This document shows positions 52,188-64,000 of a stretch of 64,000 nt of DNA, piece by piece (position 1 is the stretch's first letter; each line of letters begins with the position of its first letter). A program made the translations under genes and the position numbers. The stretch spans positions 62,001 to 126,000 of the forward strand of contig QLIY01000102.1 in assembly GCA_003260075.1 (NCBI GenBank), written 5' to 3'. The notes under the pieces were generated by a model, which saw nothing but the letters and a program-made list of their open reading frames with translations, did not search any database and was not told the origin of the DNA. The stretch is from Phallusia mammillata (lineage: Eukaryota; Chordata; Ascidiacea; Phlebobranchia; Ascidiidae).

Positions 52188-55100
52188 TCACTTGATTTTA
52201 GCAGTTTCTCCCTTTTTGGGCTGGGTATCTGCTAGTGTAAGCTTCTTAGTCGAAGCTGCAATCTGTTCCGTGTCAACTTCAGTTTTCTTGGTACTGTCAT
52301 TTCCATTTTCATTTTCATATTCATATTCATATTCGTTTTTCTGTGGCCGCTTGACCACACCCTTGGTCGCACCAATAGGCCCGCTTCGCTTCATTTTATC
52401 TTCCATGGTACGATCTGACCTGTTCATGAGTTTCCGTTTATCGACACCAGGATGCCGCATACCCTGTGGTGAAAAATAATATTTTTAATTTGGAACATAA
52501 TGACATCATTAAAACTAAGTTTGGAAAAAATACTCTTGGGGATTTAACATTTTGCTTTAACCAGGCTAATCGTAAAGTCACAATTATACATAACCTAAGT
52601 AATTAAAAGTGAGGTCTCATATTGAAAATGCTTTGGAACTTCTTGGAAAATGACGCTGTGCAAAAACAGGCTTCCATGTATATGACAGAGAATGTGTAAG
52701 CACATATTTAGGGCTGTTTGAGGGTAATCACTCAGCCAAATGGGATCAAAAGAACACAACAGTTCCCCCCCCCCACATATTTAGGGCTGTTTGAGGGTAA
52801 TCACTCAGCCAAATGGGATCAAGCCAAATGGGATTTTTTAATTTCAGCATTGAGATTATTAATCAGACAGGAACTCAACAAGGCTCCAATAAACATAGTA
52901 TGAAACTACTCGGTCATATAGTTTGGAAAGTATAGCAGTTAAAATTGTTTTTTTTTTGCTGAACTCTGGGGTTAATCAAACAACAAAACTGCAACCTACT
53001 GGTTTGCGCTTTGGAAGAGGTGAACTATTAGCCACTTGTGTTGACCAATCTGTCCCTTTCTCTTCAGATGACGAGTCTTCAGCTTTTGTGGCTTTTTCAG
53101 GAAAGAAGGCAGACAATGATTGAAGCAAATTTGCTCTTTCATTTGCTTGGTTCGACTAAAAAATTACTGTTTGGTTAAAAATGTATATTATGAAGTAAAT
53201 TGAAATGGAAATATTCTGTGCACCTTAACCACTTCTTCTGGCATGTATGTGGGTTTTTTGCCAACAAGATTACTCCCAGATCCACGAACCAGGGTTGGAA
53301 CTGGTGGTGTCTTAGTGCTACTGGTCATTGGCTTGCTACCCATTGACTTGTTTTGTTTCTGCTGGGTCAGTGGCTGGTGGCCTTGTGACATAGACAGGCT
53401 GTCATGTATTGGAGCAAACTGAGAAGCTGAAGTAAAATAGGAGGCAATAAATAAAAGAATTTGTTTTTATGTGCCATTTTTTGTGGGTCATGAAATTTTG
53501 TTGACTTACTGGATTGTTGCATTTTCATTCCACTAGAAGGCATCTGCTTAACTTGGTAAGGCATTTGGCTTCTGTAGCCTTGTGCTTGCTGTGGTGAAAT
53601 CATGTTTGACTGCATTTAACAAAGGCAATTTAAATAAATTACAAAATTATTAGCGATTGCTTTTTCTTTTAATTTTTTTTTGTGGAATTTCTTATTTGGG
53701 ACACTAACACATTGTTCCCTAAAATAAGGAAAGTCTAAATTTAGTGTTTTAAAACAAGCATACCTGAAATGGCTGGGCAACAGTAAATCTCTGAGGAGCC
53801 ATCACCGGCATAACTGGTCGTGGTGGAGCTTTGCCCAAAATACCAGCGCCAGAGTGGGGTGAAGGCATAGAAGCTGCTTGTGGACTAACAAGCTTTTGAT
53901 TCCAAGAAGGTGCTGCATTGTATGATTGCATCTGTTGTTGATTTTGCATTGGAAATGTTAAACCCATGTTTGAAGCTGACATTTCGTTCGGCTTTGGTGC
54001 CATGAAGCTGGACTGTGCAGCGGGGCTGTGCTGGTACATTGATTCTCCAGAAGCTAATTGAAAAAAATTGTGCTTTACTTATAACAAAAGCATCAGGAGC
54101 AGTAAAACAATAAGCAATCTTGTTTGAATTAAAATCTCCAGACAAATTTTACATTATCTTAAAATTTTCTAAACAATGCAACAAGCAGTCATACATGAGT
54201 ATGGTCTTGAAAGGATTCCCTGCACAGAGCTGCCTCTGTATTGCTGTGATGTTGGTGCCTTGTTCCAATCACCACTTAACTGACCAACAGCAGGTTTAAC
54301 AACAGTGGAAGAAGCTGCAGTATTTGACATGGAATATTTTTGCATCTGAAGTTGTGCAGAAGACATATGCTCCTGTGTGCCAATCATAGCTGATGGCACA
54401 TACATAGATTGTGCACTTTTAACACTTCCAAAGCTTGCAGAAGATGGCATGGTGGACTTCATAGCACCGAAAGCACCTTGGTAAGGTGGAGGTGGCATCT
54501 TTGTTGCAGAATGTTGTTGGGTTTTGGTCTGGTAATTTGGGAGGTTGTAGTCTGTTTCACTTCGCAGTCGTTGGTTGGGAGGAGCAATTGGTGCATATGA
54601 GCTTTGCATGTTAGCATTTAAACCAGCAGTGTGCTCCAACCCAAGTTGATTTGTTGGTGTTGGTGTTGGTGAAATAGGTTTGATGGATTGGGGATACATA
54701 TTCTAAAGAAAAAAAAACGACTTACTGCTTTCTGTCAAGTTTTGGGAACATGCCATATTAAACTGTACTTTCACAAAAATAAAACCAGTCAAATTGCTCC
54801 AGCACATAAAAATCTGCACAAACCTGTTGAAATGGTTGCGAGACATGCATAGCTGTTTGTTGATATGGAGTTTGTCGCAGTTGTGACTGGGGATTGTAGT
54901 AATTTGTTCCTGTAGCTTGGTTGAGTTGACTGATAGCAAAAAACACACAAAAATTATCACAAAGTTTTTTTCAAAAAACATTCAATGGAAAGCATTTCCC
55001 ACCTGTAAAATGATGTTGATTGGGCCCTGGGAGCAATATTTAAAGGTTGATTAACCAGAGCAACTGAACTTCCTTGGGTCACAACACGGTTTTGTTCAAC

Positions 55101-57292
55101 AATGGGAAGGTACAGCTGTCAACATAAGGTCAGTCTTTAACAGTAAGCTCACACAAGTAGTTCCCAATGTAGCAAGCAATACTCGATATGAAAGACAGAC
55201 TTTTCTCACAACATGTTGCACATTCAATGCCCACTAACTTTAGGCAGTACAAAAATAATTTGGGATAAACATAATGTACCTGTTGAGCAGGGGAAGGTGC
55301 ACCACTATGTGGTCGCGGAATTGCCAATTGTGTTGAACTAATATTGCCTTGCTGTCCCAATCCTACGAAACAAAATGTTGGTGAGCCTTTCACTAGAGTA
55401 ATTACAGATCACAGCACATCCAACTGAGCCATTTATAGCAGTCATTGTAACTATGACAAAACATTCATTGTAGGCTGCAAACGTATTGAGCCATTATCAG
55501 TCAAATAAATGCATAATCATTCTGCTAAACAACGAAGAAAAGTGTCAAGATGGCTAGTTTTGACAAGCACAAATAATGTTTTTGATCCATCATATATTGT
55601 AAATTTAAGCAGGTCTGATATCACTGATGATGGCATGAGCATTTGCCGAAATGTTTGAACAATAAAGCATGTCGCTTTTTACGTCTATTTGGGCCGTTAT
55701 TTTCACTATTAAGCAGGTCTAACCTGGCACAGCAGATGCAGAAGCAGCCCCATAATTAGCACTTAGTCCACCACTTCTTACAGATGCCTGTTGAAGTGTT
55801 GCAGCCTGGGGTTGTTGTGATTGCTGTGGCTGTTGTTGACCAGATTTCATGGGAGCTATATAGATTGACAAAAAATACACTTATTTGCAACAAGATCAGT
55901 GGCCAACAAATTAAACTTTACCGAAGCAGATTTAAAATTAAAGGTTACTTAATGCAAGTATACCTGCAGGAGATCCCATTGCATTTGATGCCAAATAAGC
56001 TTGTGTGTTGTATGCTGGTGACTGGTGTTGCTGAGATAAACTGTTGTAGCCCGGAGCTGAATAAAGACTTTGAGCAAATTCCTACAAATACAAGAGGTTG
56101 GGTTTACTGAGCAAACAAGGTAAAACAGTTGACTGAGAAAACTCACTGGTGGATAGTTATTGTAGATTTGTTGCATTTGCTGCAGATTAGTTGCAAGGGA
56201 GGTGGTGGAAATAGGTTGTTGATACAAGGCAGATTGCGAACCCTAGAAATTAACACCATATTTTTTTCCATTCCCACAAAACGGCAGAGAGTGTGACCGG
56301 GTTGGGGTTGTGGTTTTGTTCTTTCGAAAATTGTATTTAACGTTTTTATTTGCTTTTTTGTCTGACCCAATTGTTTACAATCATCAATATTAAACAACCC
56401 CAACAAGGCCATTATTTTTTGTTAGCTTGGCTTTGTTAAGTTCATGCATTTTATAAGAATTAACAATAAATTACAAACGAGTTCATACATCCCCCAAACC
56501 CTAAAATTGTGGTGTTTTTGTGTGTTTTTTATAGTGCTTTACTCAACCTTTCAACCTGGTATAATTTTGTTGAACAGTAACAAATCTGATTAAAAAAGTA
56601 CTTTGTTTCCAGAAACATAAGGAATGTGACCATGGGCGGATCTAGACAGGGGTGTTTGGTGTTTTGACACCCCCCCTCAGAAATTTGCCGGGCTCCCATT
56701 TTGAAGTATTAAATACGCTAAACGTTCCGTTGGCCGCTGCGTGATTACAAGGAGTTGTTATCTCAAACCAGTGCGCCTTCGTTTTGTATGGGCTCATCTA
56801 ATAGTCTATTGTGACGTAACAAGGGTTAAAATGAATAGTTTATTGCGCTGACAATACAAAAGTGATTATCCGCCAAGGACGCTAAAGTCAAAAGTGCTGA
56901 CTGCACTAAATGTAATGTATTAAACTGTTTTCGCATTTAAACAACGTTAAATCCGACTAAAATGTTTAATGCTAAATTGTTTATGACGTACCAAACACGT
57001 AATTGTTTGTCACAAATATTCGATTGATAAAAATCGAACCATGTTGTTAAGGTACATGTAATTGGTAACTTGCCAATGCTTGGCATTTTTTATGCCTTGC
57101 GTAGTAACCGACTTTATTGCATTTGCAACGTTGCGCAACTTAAAAGGTTACCCTTCGTTTCAAAAGGGCGTTCAGTCCTTTTAAAGTTTTTTTTAAGTAA
57201 CTAATGTATTTTGATTACCTGGCAGTCAAGTTTACGCAGTTTTGTTGAGTAAGCTAGATAGCAGAGCTAAGATAATTGGAAATTTTAATGAT

Positions 57293-57377
<85 letters not shown>

Positions 57378-60300
57378 TTGTACTTTCTGGTTCGGACCTG
57401 CTTGCAATTCTGGACAAAGCACTCTATCTGCCACTTAACGCGTCATTTTGAACTAGTAGACAATTTGCACCGAAACAAGTAACCACTTCCCGTTTGACGT
57501 TAAATTAAGTATTTAGCTTTGGCGTGAGGCGTATTGTGGTACAAATACTCAGGTCTCAAACCGTGGAGACGATTAAACAGCAAATGGTGCATCCATGATA
57601 ATAAAACAGCTTTTCCCCAACCCCAAATCTCTGTTGCGCATTAAGCATTGCGTGGTTACAAAAGTGATACCTTGCGACCGCAGCTTGTTTGGTGCGTGAG
57701 TGACAAATAATTGTTGGACACCCCCTTAAATTTTTTCTAGATCCGCCCCTGAATGTGACAACCTAGAAACATTTTAGGTTTATAACTTTTGTATCAGCAA
57801 AACATTGATTTTGTACCATTCTTAAACGATCCGGTCTTAACAGAGGAGGTCAGAAAGTAAAACGTCAACTTACACCTTAAAAAGTGTGCAAAAAAGAAAG
57901 TTTTGTAAGCAAGAGAGCAAAGTTTTGTAAGCAAGAGAGCATATTAACCTGAACCAGACGCTGTCCATGCTGCATCAGCTGTGATTGCTGGACATCCATG
58001 TACATGTAAGGATTATTGCTGTATTGGGATGCCACTTGTAGAGATTGTTGTTGAGTAGTAATCGATGATCCTGTAAGGCAATTTAAAACATTTTACAACA
58101 ATGGACTCGTCATACAGCAGGTTAGTTATCCTATGGATTTGCAGTCATAGTAACTATGACAAAGTGTCAAACAATCATGGACAGAAGACAGCATCAAAAC
58201 AATGCCTTGCTCCACCATATGCATGTAAAATCTAATCATTCTGCACATATTTTATGCTTTATACTGTACTGGGTCAAACAGGATCGTACCTGTTGTATCC
58301 ATACCACCATAGGCACTAGTATGCATTGACATTGTTGCTTCAGTAATAGAAGATGTAGCAGCAAGACTCTAAAAAAGCAAGGTATATATCGTTTAACTAA
58401 AGCTTGGAAAAATACGATTGGACATACAGAAAAAAAATCTACTGCCAAATGAGTTTAGTTAAACGCAGCGTAATGTGGTTCCAAAAAGGTTATCAGGTTT
58501 TTTTTTACTCGATATGTGTTTGGTGTTTTTTGGTTTTCTACAAGGGTGGATGTCAAATCACCGATGGAGAGATTTAAAATACAAAAAAGGAAAATCTGAA
58601 AAAAAAATTAATTTCAATTTATCACTTGACTGCAACAAATCTAAAATTTATAGAGAGTAGTGGATTGCTGGATTGGAACAATTTGAATATGGTTGTAGGA
58701 GTTTCAGAACATACAAATCTTCACATGTTTTTTCAGTACAGGTCTGTGTTTGTTCATCATTAACAACCTCAACAGTTGATGTCAAATCAACCAAGGAGAG
58801 ATTTAAAATCCAAACAAATAAGTCAATAGTTTCAAAAAAATTGTAATGTTAAATTATCACTTGACTGCAACAAATCTCCCCTTAATTTGGAACTTGTACT
58901 CAAACCATGCAACTGTTGTGAAAAAAATGTGTCCAACCCACTATTGTATTTTCTTGAGTTTCTGGGGTGCTCATTTGGCTGACAGCAGTTTGTTGAACAG
59001 TTTTAGTCCAGGATGAATCGTCAGTGCTGCTTGTAGACGACACATTTGCTAAGTGACGAGGTTTCCATTCAGACGACTTTGTAACACTAAGTGTTACCTG
59101 TAAGAGTTTGAAATAAAAGTAAACAATGGGAAAAATGGTTGAAAATAGAAAATACTTACAGATGACATGCTTGGTACAGAAGTGTGTGGAATAGAATTCT
59201 CGTTCATCTGAGTTACTTCAGTAGATGTGTGGAAAGAATGACTTTCACTCTGATTCATACCTAAAATTAAATTTGTAGCCATAATCACCAACCTAACATA
59301 AAACATTCAACATACAAAGTTATTCTGGGAGCTTTTGGAAAATGTGACCACCCCCCCCCCCCTGATTCATACCTAAAATTAAATTTGTAGCCATAATCAC
59401 CAACCTAACTTAAAACATTCAACATACAAAGTTATTCTGGGAGCTTTGGAAAATGTGACCAAGTAATATTGTTTTCTTACTTTGTTGCTGGCTCGATCCA
59501 CTAGATGATTCCGGCATATTCTCCCAGGCTTTTCGAGCAGATTCCATTTTTAAGTTAAAGTCGAGTGATGGTGAAGTTGGCGTCAGTAAGCCCAGTTCAG
59601 ATGCAACACTTGCACTTGGGTTAACATCACGAGCTTGCCTTATTCCATTTTTAGCATCAGTATCAAGACCTTGCTTATTAGTTGGGGTGTGGGTGGGGGG
59701 CATGGGAATTGGGGCTGGGATTGGGCCCTCAAGGGACACAGTACTGTGGGTTACATTGGTATTTGCTGTGTTTGGGGGGGTCAGGGTCATATCTTCAAGG
59801 GTCTCAGAATCAGGGTAAGCCCTAGACAGAAGCAAAAACAACGTAGCTGTATATTCTGTTCAATACAATATTACCTACAAAATTCAGTAAAACAAGGTAA
59901 AAACATTTTCTTGTAAAACAAGTTTTAAATCATTGAAAAACCTGCTGCGATCATAAAAAAGTTGCACTGCTATTGAACACATCTGTCAACAAATCAAGTG
60001 CAATGTTTAATCATTTGGCAGCAGGTTTAAGAGAAGTAAATTGAAACAAAAAATTTTTGGAACATCACTCACCCCGCCTTGTGCCCTAGTGATGCATTTG
60101 AGCTACTGGAAACTTCTGGACTATGGGTGTCAGCAAATTTAGCAAGAGTAGTGGATTGTTGGATTGGACCAATCTAAATACCAACAACAGTTGCTTAAAT
60201 TTTTATCTATGAACAACATGCAGATGAAGTTTTATTTGGGTAATTTCAGAACATACAAATCTTCACATGTTTTTCAGTACAGGTCTGTGTTTGTTCATCA

Positions 60301-63300
60301 TTAACAACCTCCACTATTGATATCCATGACAAGAGACACAAATGTTTCTTACATTGCCAAAGTTGTTTCTTTTGACTGCATGTGATGCAAAAGACTCATT
60401 TGAAGCAGTGCTATTTCTTGACCTTGATAGATCATTAGCTGCTGCTGAATGAGGGAAATCACCAAGGTGATAACTGGATGACGGGACATCATGGCTCACC
60501 TCTGGAGTTACACTAGAATCAGGAAATTCAGGTGTTTGAAAACCTGAAAAACAATGAAAACTGTTAACTTTACACCGAAAGCAACATTCCTTTTGATACA
60601 ATGGTTGTTAAGTTCAGTTTGTTACACCAAAGACTTATTGGATGAAATTTAATGCACCTTGAAACTGTTGTGAATGGTCACTCAGGGTATTGGGTGGTTC
60701 CCCAAAGGGTGAAAAAGTGGAACTGCGCAAATCATCAGGTGTAAAGAAACCAGAAGAAGCCTGTTGGCCTGTTACATATTGAACAGATATACGCTTTTAT
60801 TTACTTATTATCGTAAAAACATAAAAAAATATTCATACCGGGATTTTCATCAGGTTCATCAGCAATAAATGATATAACATTGGTTTCCTGGTGATACAGT
60901 GATGTAATATTCTCAACAGAGTCTGACCTCTTCTGTGTTTTCAATCGCTCATTGCCAATTGGTCCTATGGGATTTACAGCCCTCCGAGTAGGGCTCTGTG
61001 AAGAAGATACCCAAGTTGATATTTTGTCTGTGCAACATCACAGTTACAAACTTACATCAAGGAATGGAGACACCAGATCATTTGAAGGTAAGTCCATATT
61101 TGGTGAGGGATGCATCAGATCTGCACTATGTTGTCCGAGTTGACCGATTATAGGAATCTGCACAAACCAACAACTCTTATAAATTCATTTTAAGTTTGAA
61201 TCACAACAAGTTCTTACATCATGGTTGCATATGGAAGTTATCACACTGGTTGAGGTCATGGTAGTGGCAAATTGGCTAAAACTCAGTTTAGCCTCTGTTC
61301 CAGGAGAACTTCGCTGCGATGATGGAACAGATGATTCCACCCCACTATCATGTTGACTTATAACTGGTTCAACACCATCTGCTTGGACTTTCTTCTTGGT
61401 ATCAAGTGGCTCCCATGTATCTAAACAATTGAGCATCAAAAATGTTTCCTTTCAGAATATATTTTTCTTTTAAATGTTTTTACCAATGGGAGTGAGCCAA
61501 TGATCCCCAGGTAAAGTTGACACAGTTGTGGTTGAAATAGTTTGCTTCACACTTCCACTGCTTCCACTTTTCAGACCATTCAGCGATTTAGCAATCAACT
61601 TGTGTTTAGTTTGTCGTTGTTGTTCCATTCTCTGTTTGCGATAATTTTCTCCAGCCTGGCCCTCTTTCTGTTAAAATACATAATGGCTAGTGCTCATAAA
61701 ATAGGCAAAATAATGTTTTGATATAACACACTAACATGTTTTTTGCGAATGTTTTCTTGTTTCTTTTTTTGTGCTCGTTTTGACAGGACTGGAGTGAAAC
61801 CATCTTCATCATCTTTATCAACAGTTGGTGTGGAATCCAACACAGCAGTGAGCATGTCTTCCGACAGATTTAAATCATCTTGCAACCTTCTAAATAACAG
61901 AAATATACTGACAGTTGTTAAATTGAAATAAAATAATGGCGGCTTCTCCAGGGTGTCCCATTTTTTAGCTATACAAAACACTTTGTGGCATGTCCCTAGT
62001 AGCATATGATGAGACATTTGATCACAGTACTAAACACTAAATAAAATTCATGTACAAACCTCTGAGCGGAAACATCTGGTAAGTCATCAACATTAACTAC
62101 ACCAGCATAGTTGTGTAAATCATATCTCCTGAACAATTCCTGTGACAAATAAATTGTGATTACCGCAAGCCTAAATCTCTGAAGTTAGGATACATGGCAA
62201 AGAGGTTTGCCTCAGTAGTTATCTGTGGTAAAAGTGTGTTCTTCAAGCATGACATATTTGAGTGGTGCACGAGTATCATCACAGGCGACAGTTCATATCA
62301 AACTTCCCTTTTAAACCCTTTACTCACTTTGTTTTTTGCTTTTTGGTCGTCTTCCAGTTTTTTTGCCTTGTCGTGTTGGCTTGCTGACGCATCACGTATA
62401 GCACCTTCAATTGCTGAAGGATCTGTGTAATCCACTGTGTGTAACACATAAACCTAAAGAAATAAGACAAAAGCAAATTACATGGGTACAAAATCAGAAA
62501 GCTTTAAGGAAATAGTTACTACATAAATGAAAAAGCAAAAAAATGAACAATAATTTACCATTTTTTATTTGCCGTACCTGATTATCAATGGCTGACAGTA
62601 AATCACTTTCTGACCGGTGGTGCTCTCTTGTTTCACCTGTTTTGTAAATAAAAGTTAAACTCATCATACGATTGTATGTATATTATATAGGCACACAATC
62701 TTTTCCACCTCGGCCTCCTTTTCGGCTTTGTGATCTAGGATGAATGTTCCTGGTTTGAATATCTCTGAGGGCTTCCGCAGCTAATGTTTTGGTGGCAGTC
62801 TGTATAAAACATTTGGTTCAGTGACATTCAAAAACAAATTGCTGATTTGCTATTTAAACTGTTGCCTCAGACAAGGGTGTGGTTACGTGTATTGTCAAGC
62901 ATACTTTCAATGTTGAGTGGTGCACGAAGTCATCATAGGACAAGACAACTATGAGTATAACTGCAATTATGGCAATACATACCTTTCTATAATCTGTACT
63001 GTTGTCTTCTGAAGCAGTTTCCCAGTCAACATCAGAGGAAGGTTGCTGTGCACCTTCTGCTCTATGAGACACTGGGCCAACACTTTTGGTACCTATAACA
63101 AACACATATTTTCTCTCCCTTTGCACAAAAGAAACACATAGCACTTTAAACATACCCTCAGAATTGCCTGACTTTTTTGCTGTGACTGAATTCTTAAAGC
63201 GTGGAGGTCTGCAACAGAACAAAACATGTGACTGATAGCAAATGGTTACTAATCCCCCCCCCCCATACCCTCAGAATTGCCTGACTTTTTTGCTGTGACT

Positions 63301-64000
63301 GAATTCTTAAACCGTGGAGGTCTGCAACAAAACAAAACATGTGACTGATAGCAAAGTGGTTACTAACATTTACAAATTGGCATTTACTGATCAGGTTTCG
63401 ACTTGCGCTTTCTCTTGTCGTTGCTCCGTGATCCATGTTTTCTTCGGTCTTCGGCCCCCGGACCAAAAGGGCCTCGCTCCACGTTTTTTGCCACCCTGTA
63501 AATAAAACTTGAAAAGTTAAATAGGATAGATTTTAAAAAAAAAATTAATAAATTAAAAAACAAAGGTGCTTGTTCCTTGTATTGATATTTTACACTTAGC
63601 TGCTATCCACTAAATGATATTTTTAAGCGTAACACCAAATACAATGTTTTGTGACAAAAATCTCTTTGCATGCACAAACACCCCCCCCCCTGTATTGATA
63701 TTTTACACTTAGCTACTATCCACTGAATGATATTTTTAAACGTAACATTAAATATACTTTAAACGTAACACATGTTTTGTGACAAAAATCTCTTTGCATG
63801 CACAAACGCATGGTTCCCACAATTGGGTCTTAGAAACTAAACTTTGTCAACCTGTTGGTGTCTTGGTATTGGTTGTTGTCTGCTCTTCTGCCCCTTCCAC
63901 TGGCAGTTTGTGGTGGTGTCAAATTTTTAACACCATTAGCTGAAGGCCTACCACGACCTCTGTAGGATGATGACATTGCTCCCCTTCCTCTGCCACGACG
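52188..64000 (-). CDS. PRRC2: PRRC2/BAT2 family protein, 5' end outside window
   Basis: Large, disordered, RNA-associated protein; vertebrate PRRC2 proteins bind RNA and translation factors and localise to stress granules. About 30 exons run from beyond 64000 down to 52188. The 5'-most exon seen (63852-64000) is arginine/glycine-rich (RGRGRGAMSS, YRGRGRPS). Family landmarks in order: PPRFKNSV (PRRC2 PPRFRRLK), DVDWETASEDNS at 62983-63092 (EEWETASESS), DDEDGFTPVLSKRAQKKK at about 61740-61890, SQHDSGVESSVPSSQRSSP at about 61215-61422, NLKMESARKAWENMPESS at about 59480-59822 (PRRC2C KMDSARKAWENSP), then glutamine/proline-rich exons. ANLLQSLSAFFPEK at 52996-53155 matches PRRC2C AEVLQSTQRFFSEQ. 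The last exon 52188-52463 holds RSGPIGATKG and an EYEYEYENEN repeat. Closest to PRRC2C/B by these motifs, probably the single tunicate orthologue. Confidence 0.92.
52765..52774. other. C run (10) between duplicated flanks
   Basis: Exactly ten C in a PRRC2 intron. 52702-52764 recurs from 52775 with a small indel. Confidence 0.85.
56631..57751. mobile_element. hAT element (CAGGGGCGGATCTAGA termini) in a PRRC2 intron
   Basis: 1121 bp as assembled. Ends are CATGGGCGGATCTAGA and TCTAGATCCGCCCCTG, inverted with one mismatch. The 8-bp target duplication AATGTGAC lies at 56623-56630 and 57752-57759. It contains an 84-base C run, so its true length is uncertain. No transposase frame. Confidence 0.92.
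57294..57377. other. C run (84), likely sized gap inside a hAT element
   Basis: Eighty-four C with unrelated flanks. Polyproline and polyglycine frames across it are meaningless. Confidence 0.75.
57897..57942. repeat. Two tandem 22-base units
   Basis: AAGTTTTGTAAGCAAGAGAGC occurs twice in a row in a PRRC2 intron, separated by a single base. Confidence 0.8.
58549..58877. repeat. Local duplications in a PRRC2 intron
   Basis: 58549-58642 and 58778-58877 share GATGTCAAATCA, GGAGAGATTTAAAAT and CACTTGACTGCAACAAATCT in the same order. Between them, 58655-58790 resembles 60145-60315, which includes the end of a coding exon. Confidence 0.7.
59351..59362. other. C run (12) between duplicated flanks
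   Basis: Twelve C. 59251-59350 recurs at 59363-59461. One or two of the C may be native bases next to a ten-C filler. Confidence 0.82.
63254..63264. other. C run (11) duplicating a PRRC2 exon
   Basis: 63152-63253 recurs at 63265-63367. The repeat contains the small exon encoding PPRFKNSVTAKKSGNSE, so the gene appears to have it twice. The first copy is preceded by a native C, so the filler is again ten. Confidence 0.87.
63681..63690. other. C run (10) between duplicated flanks
   Basis: Exactly ten C in a PRRC2 intron. 63578-63680 recurs at 63691-63806 with a few substitutions and a small insertion. Confidence 0.85.

Noticed and set aside
56670..56676. Seven-C run in the hAT left end as a join
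   Set aside because: The opposite inverted end carries a matching C-rich stretch, so it is native to the element.
57242..57482. Polyproline and polyglycine open frames
   Set aside because: They exist only because of the 84-base C run; the flanks belong to a hAT element.

Overview
This is AT-rich animal genomic DNA with short GT-AG introns, and the gene content is chordate. It most likely comes from a solitary ascidian, probably Ciona, because it carries single, compact versions of genes that vertebrates keep as families (one PRRC2, one RAB11FIP3/4-type gene, one C1orf21-like gene) and because near-identical allele-like copies sit side by side at assembly joins. The species is inferred, not proven. 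No prokaryotic, CRISPR or viral gene was seen.

Layout. 1-0.5 kb: last exon of ATP synthase coupling factor 6 (+). 2.9-3.5 kb: intronless SPATA24-like coiled coil (+). 5.6-8.6 kb: Rab11-FIP3/4 homologue (-). 8.6-13 kb: mostly non-coding, with a tRNA-derived SINE and a hAT MITE. 13.0-16.6 kb: CUB/ZP-type extracellular gene (-) whose reading frame does not close cleanly. 16.6-22.7 kb: transposon-rich block. 22.7-30.0 kb: NACHT-LRR (NLR) gene (+) with a lysine/arginine-rich, NLS-like N-terminus. 32.3-35.0 kb: C1orf21-like acylated membrane protein (+). 35.7-42.4 kb: kringle-bearing adhesion GPCR (-), 22 exons. 44.0-47.4 kb: alpha-tubulin acetyltransferase ATAT1 (+). 47.7-49.6 kb: HSD17B8 (-). 52.2 kb to the window end: PRRC2/BAT2 (-), 5' end outside the window.

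Three observations stand out. First, ATAT1, HSD17B8 and PRRC2 are adjacent here, and their human counterparts ATAT1, HSD17B8 and PRRC2A all lie in the extended MHC at 6p21. With an NLR gene 14 kb away, this looks like a proto-MHC neighbourhood. Second, a kringle domain is joined to an adhesion-GPCR receptor. Third, 14 pure C runs (7 of exactly 10, three of 11, one of 12, and three of 72-84) interrupt the sequence. Ten of the eleven short ones are flanked by repeated, slightly diverged copies of the same sequence. These are best read as gap placeholders between unmerged allelic contigs, and they create false exon and segment duplications in the NLR, HSD17B8 and PRRC2 genes.

Eight non-autonomous hAT-type elements with intact 8-bp target-site duplications were found by eye.
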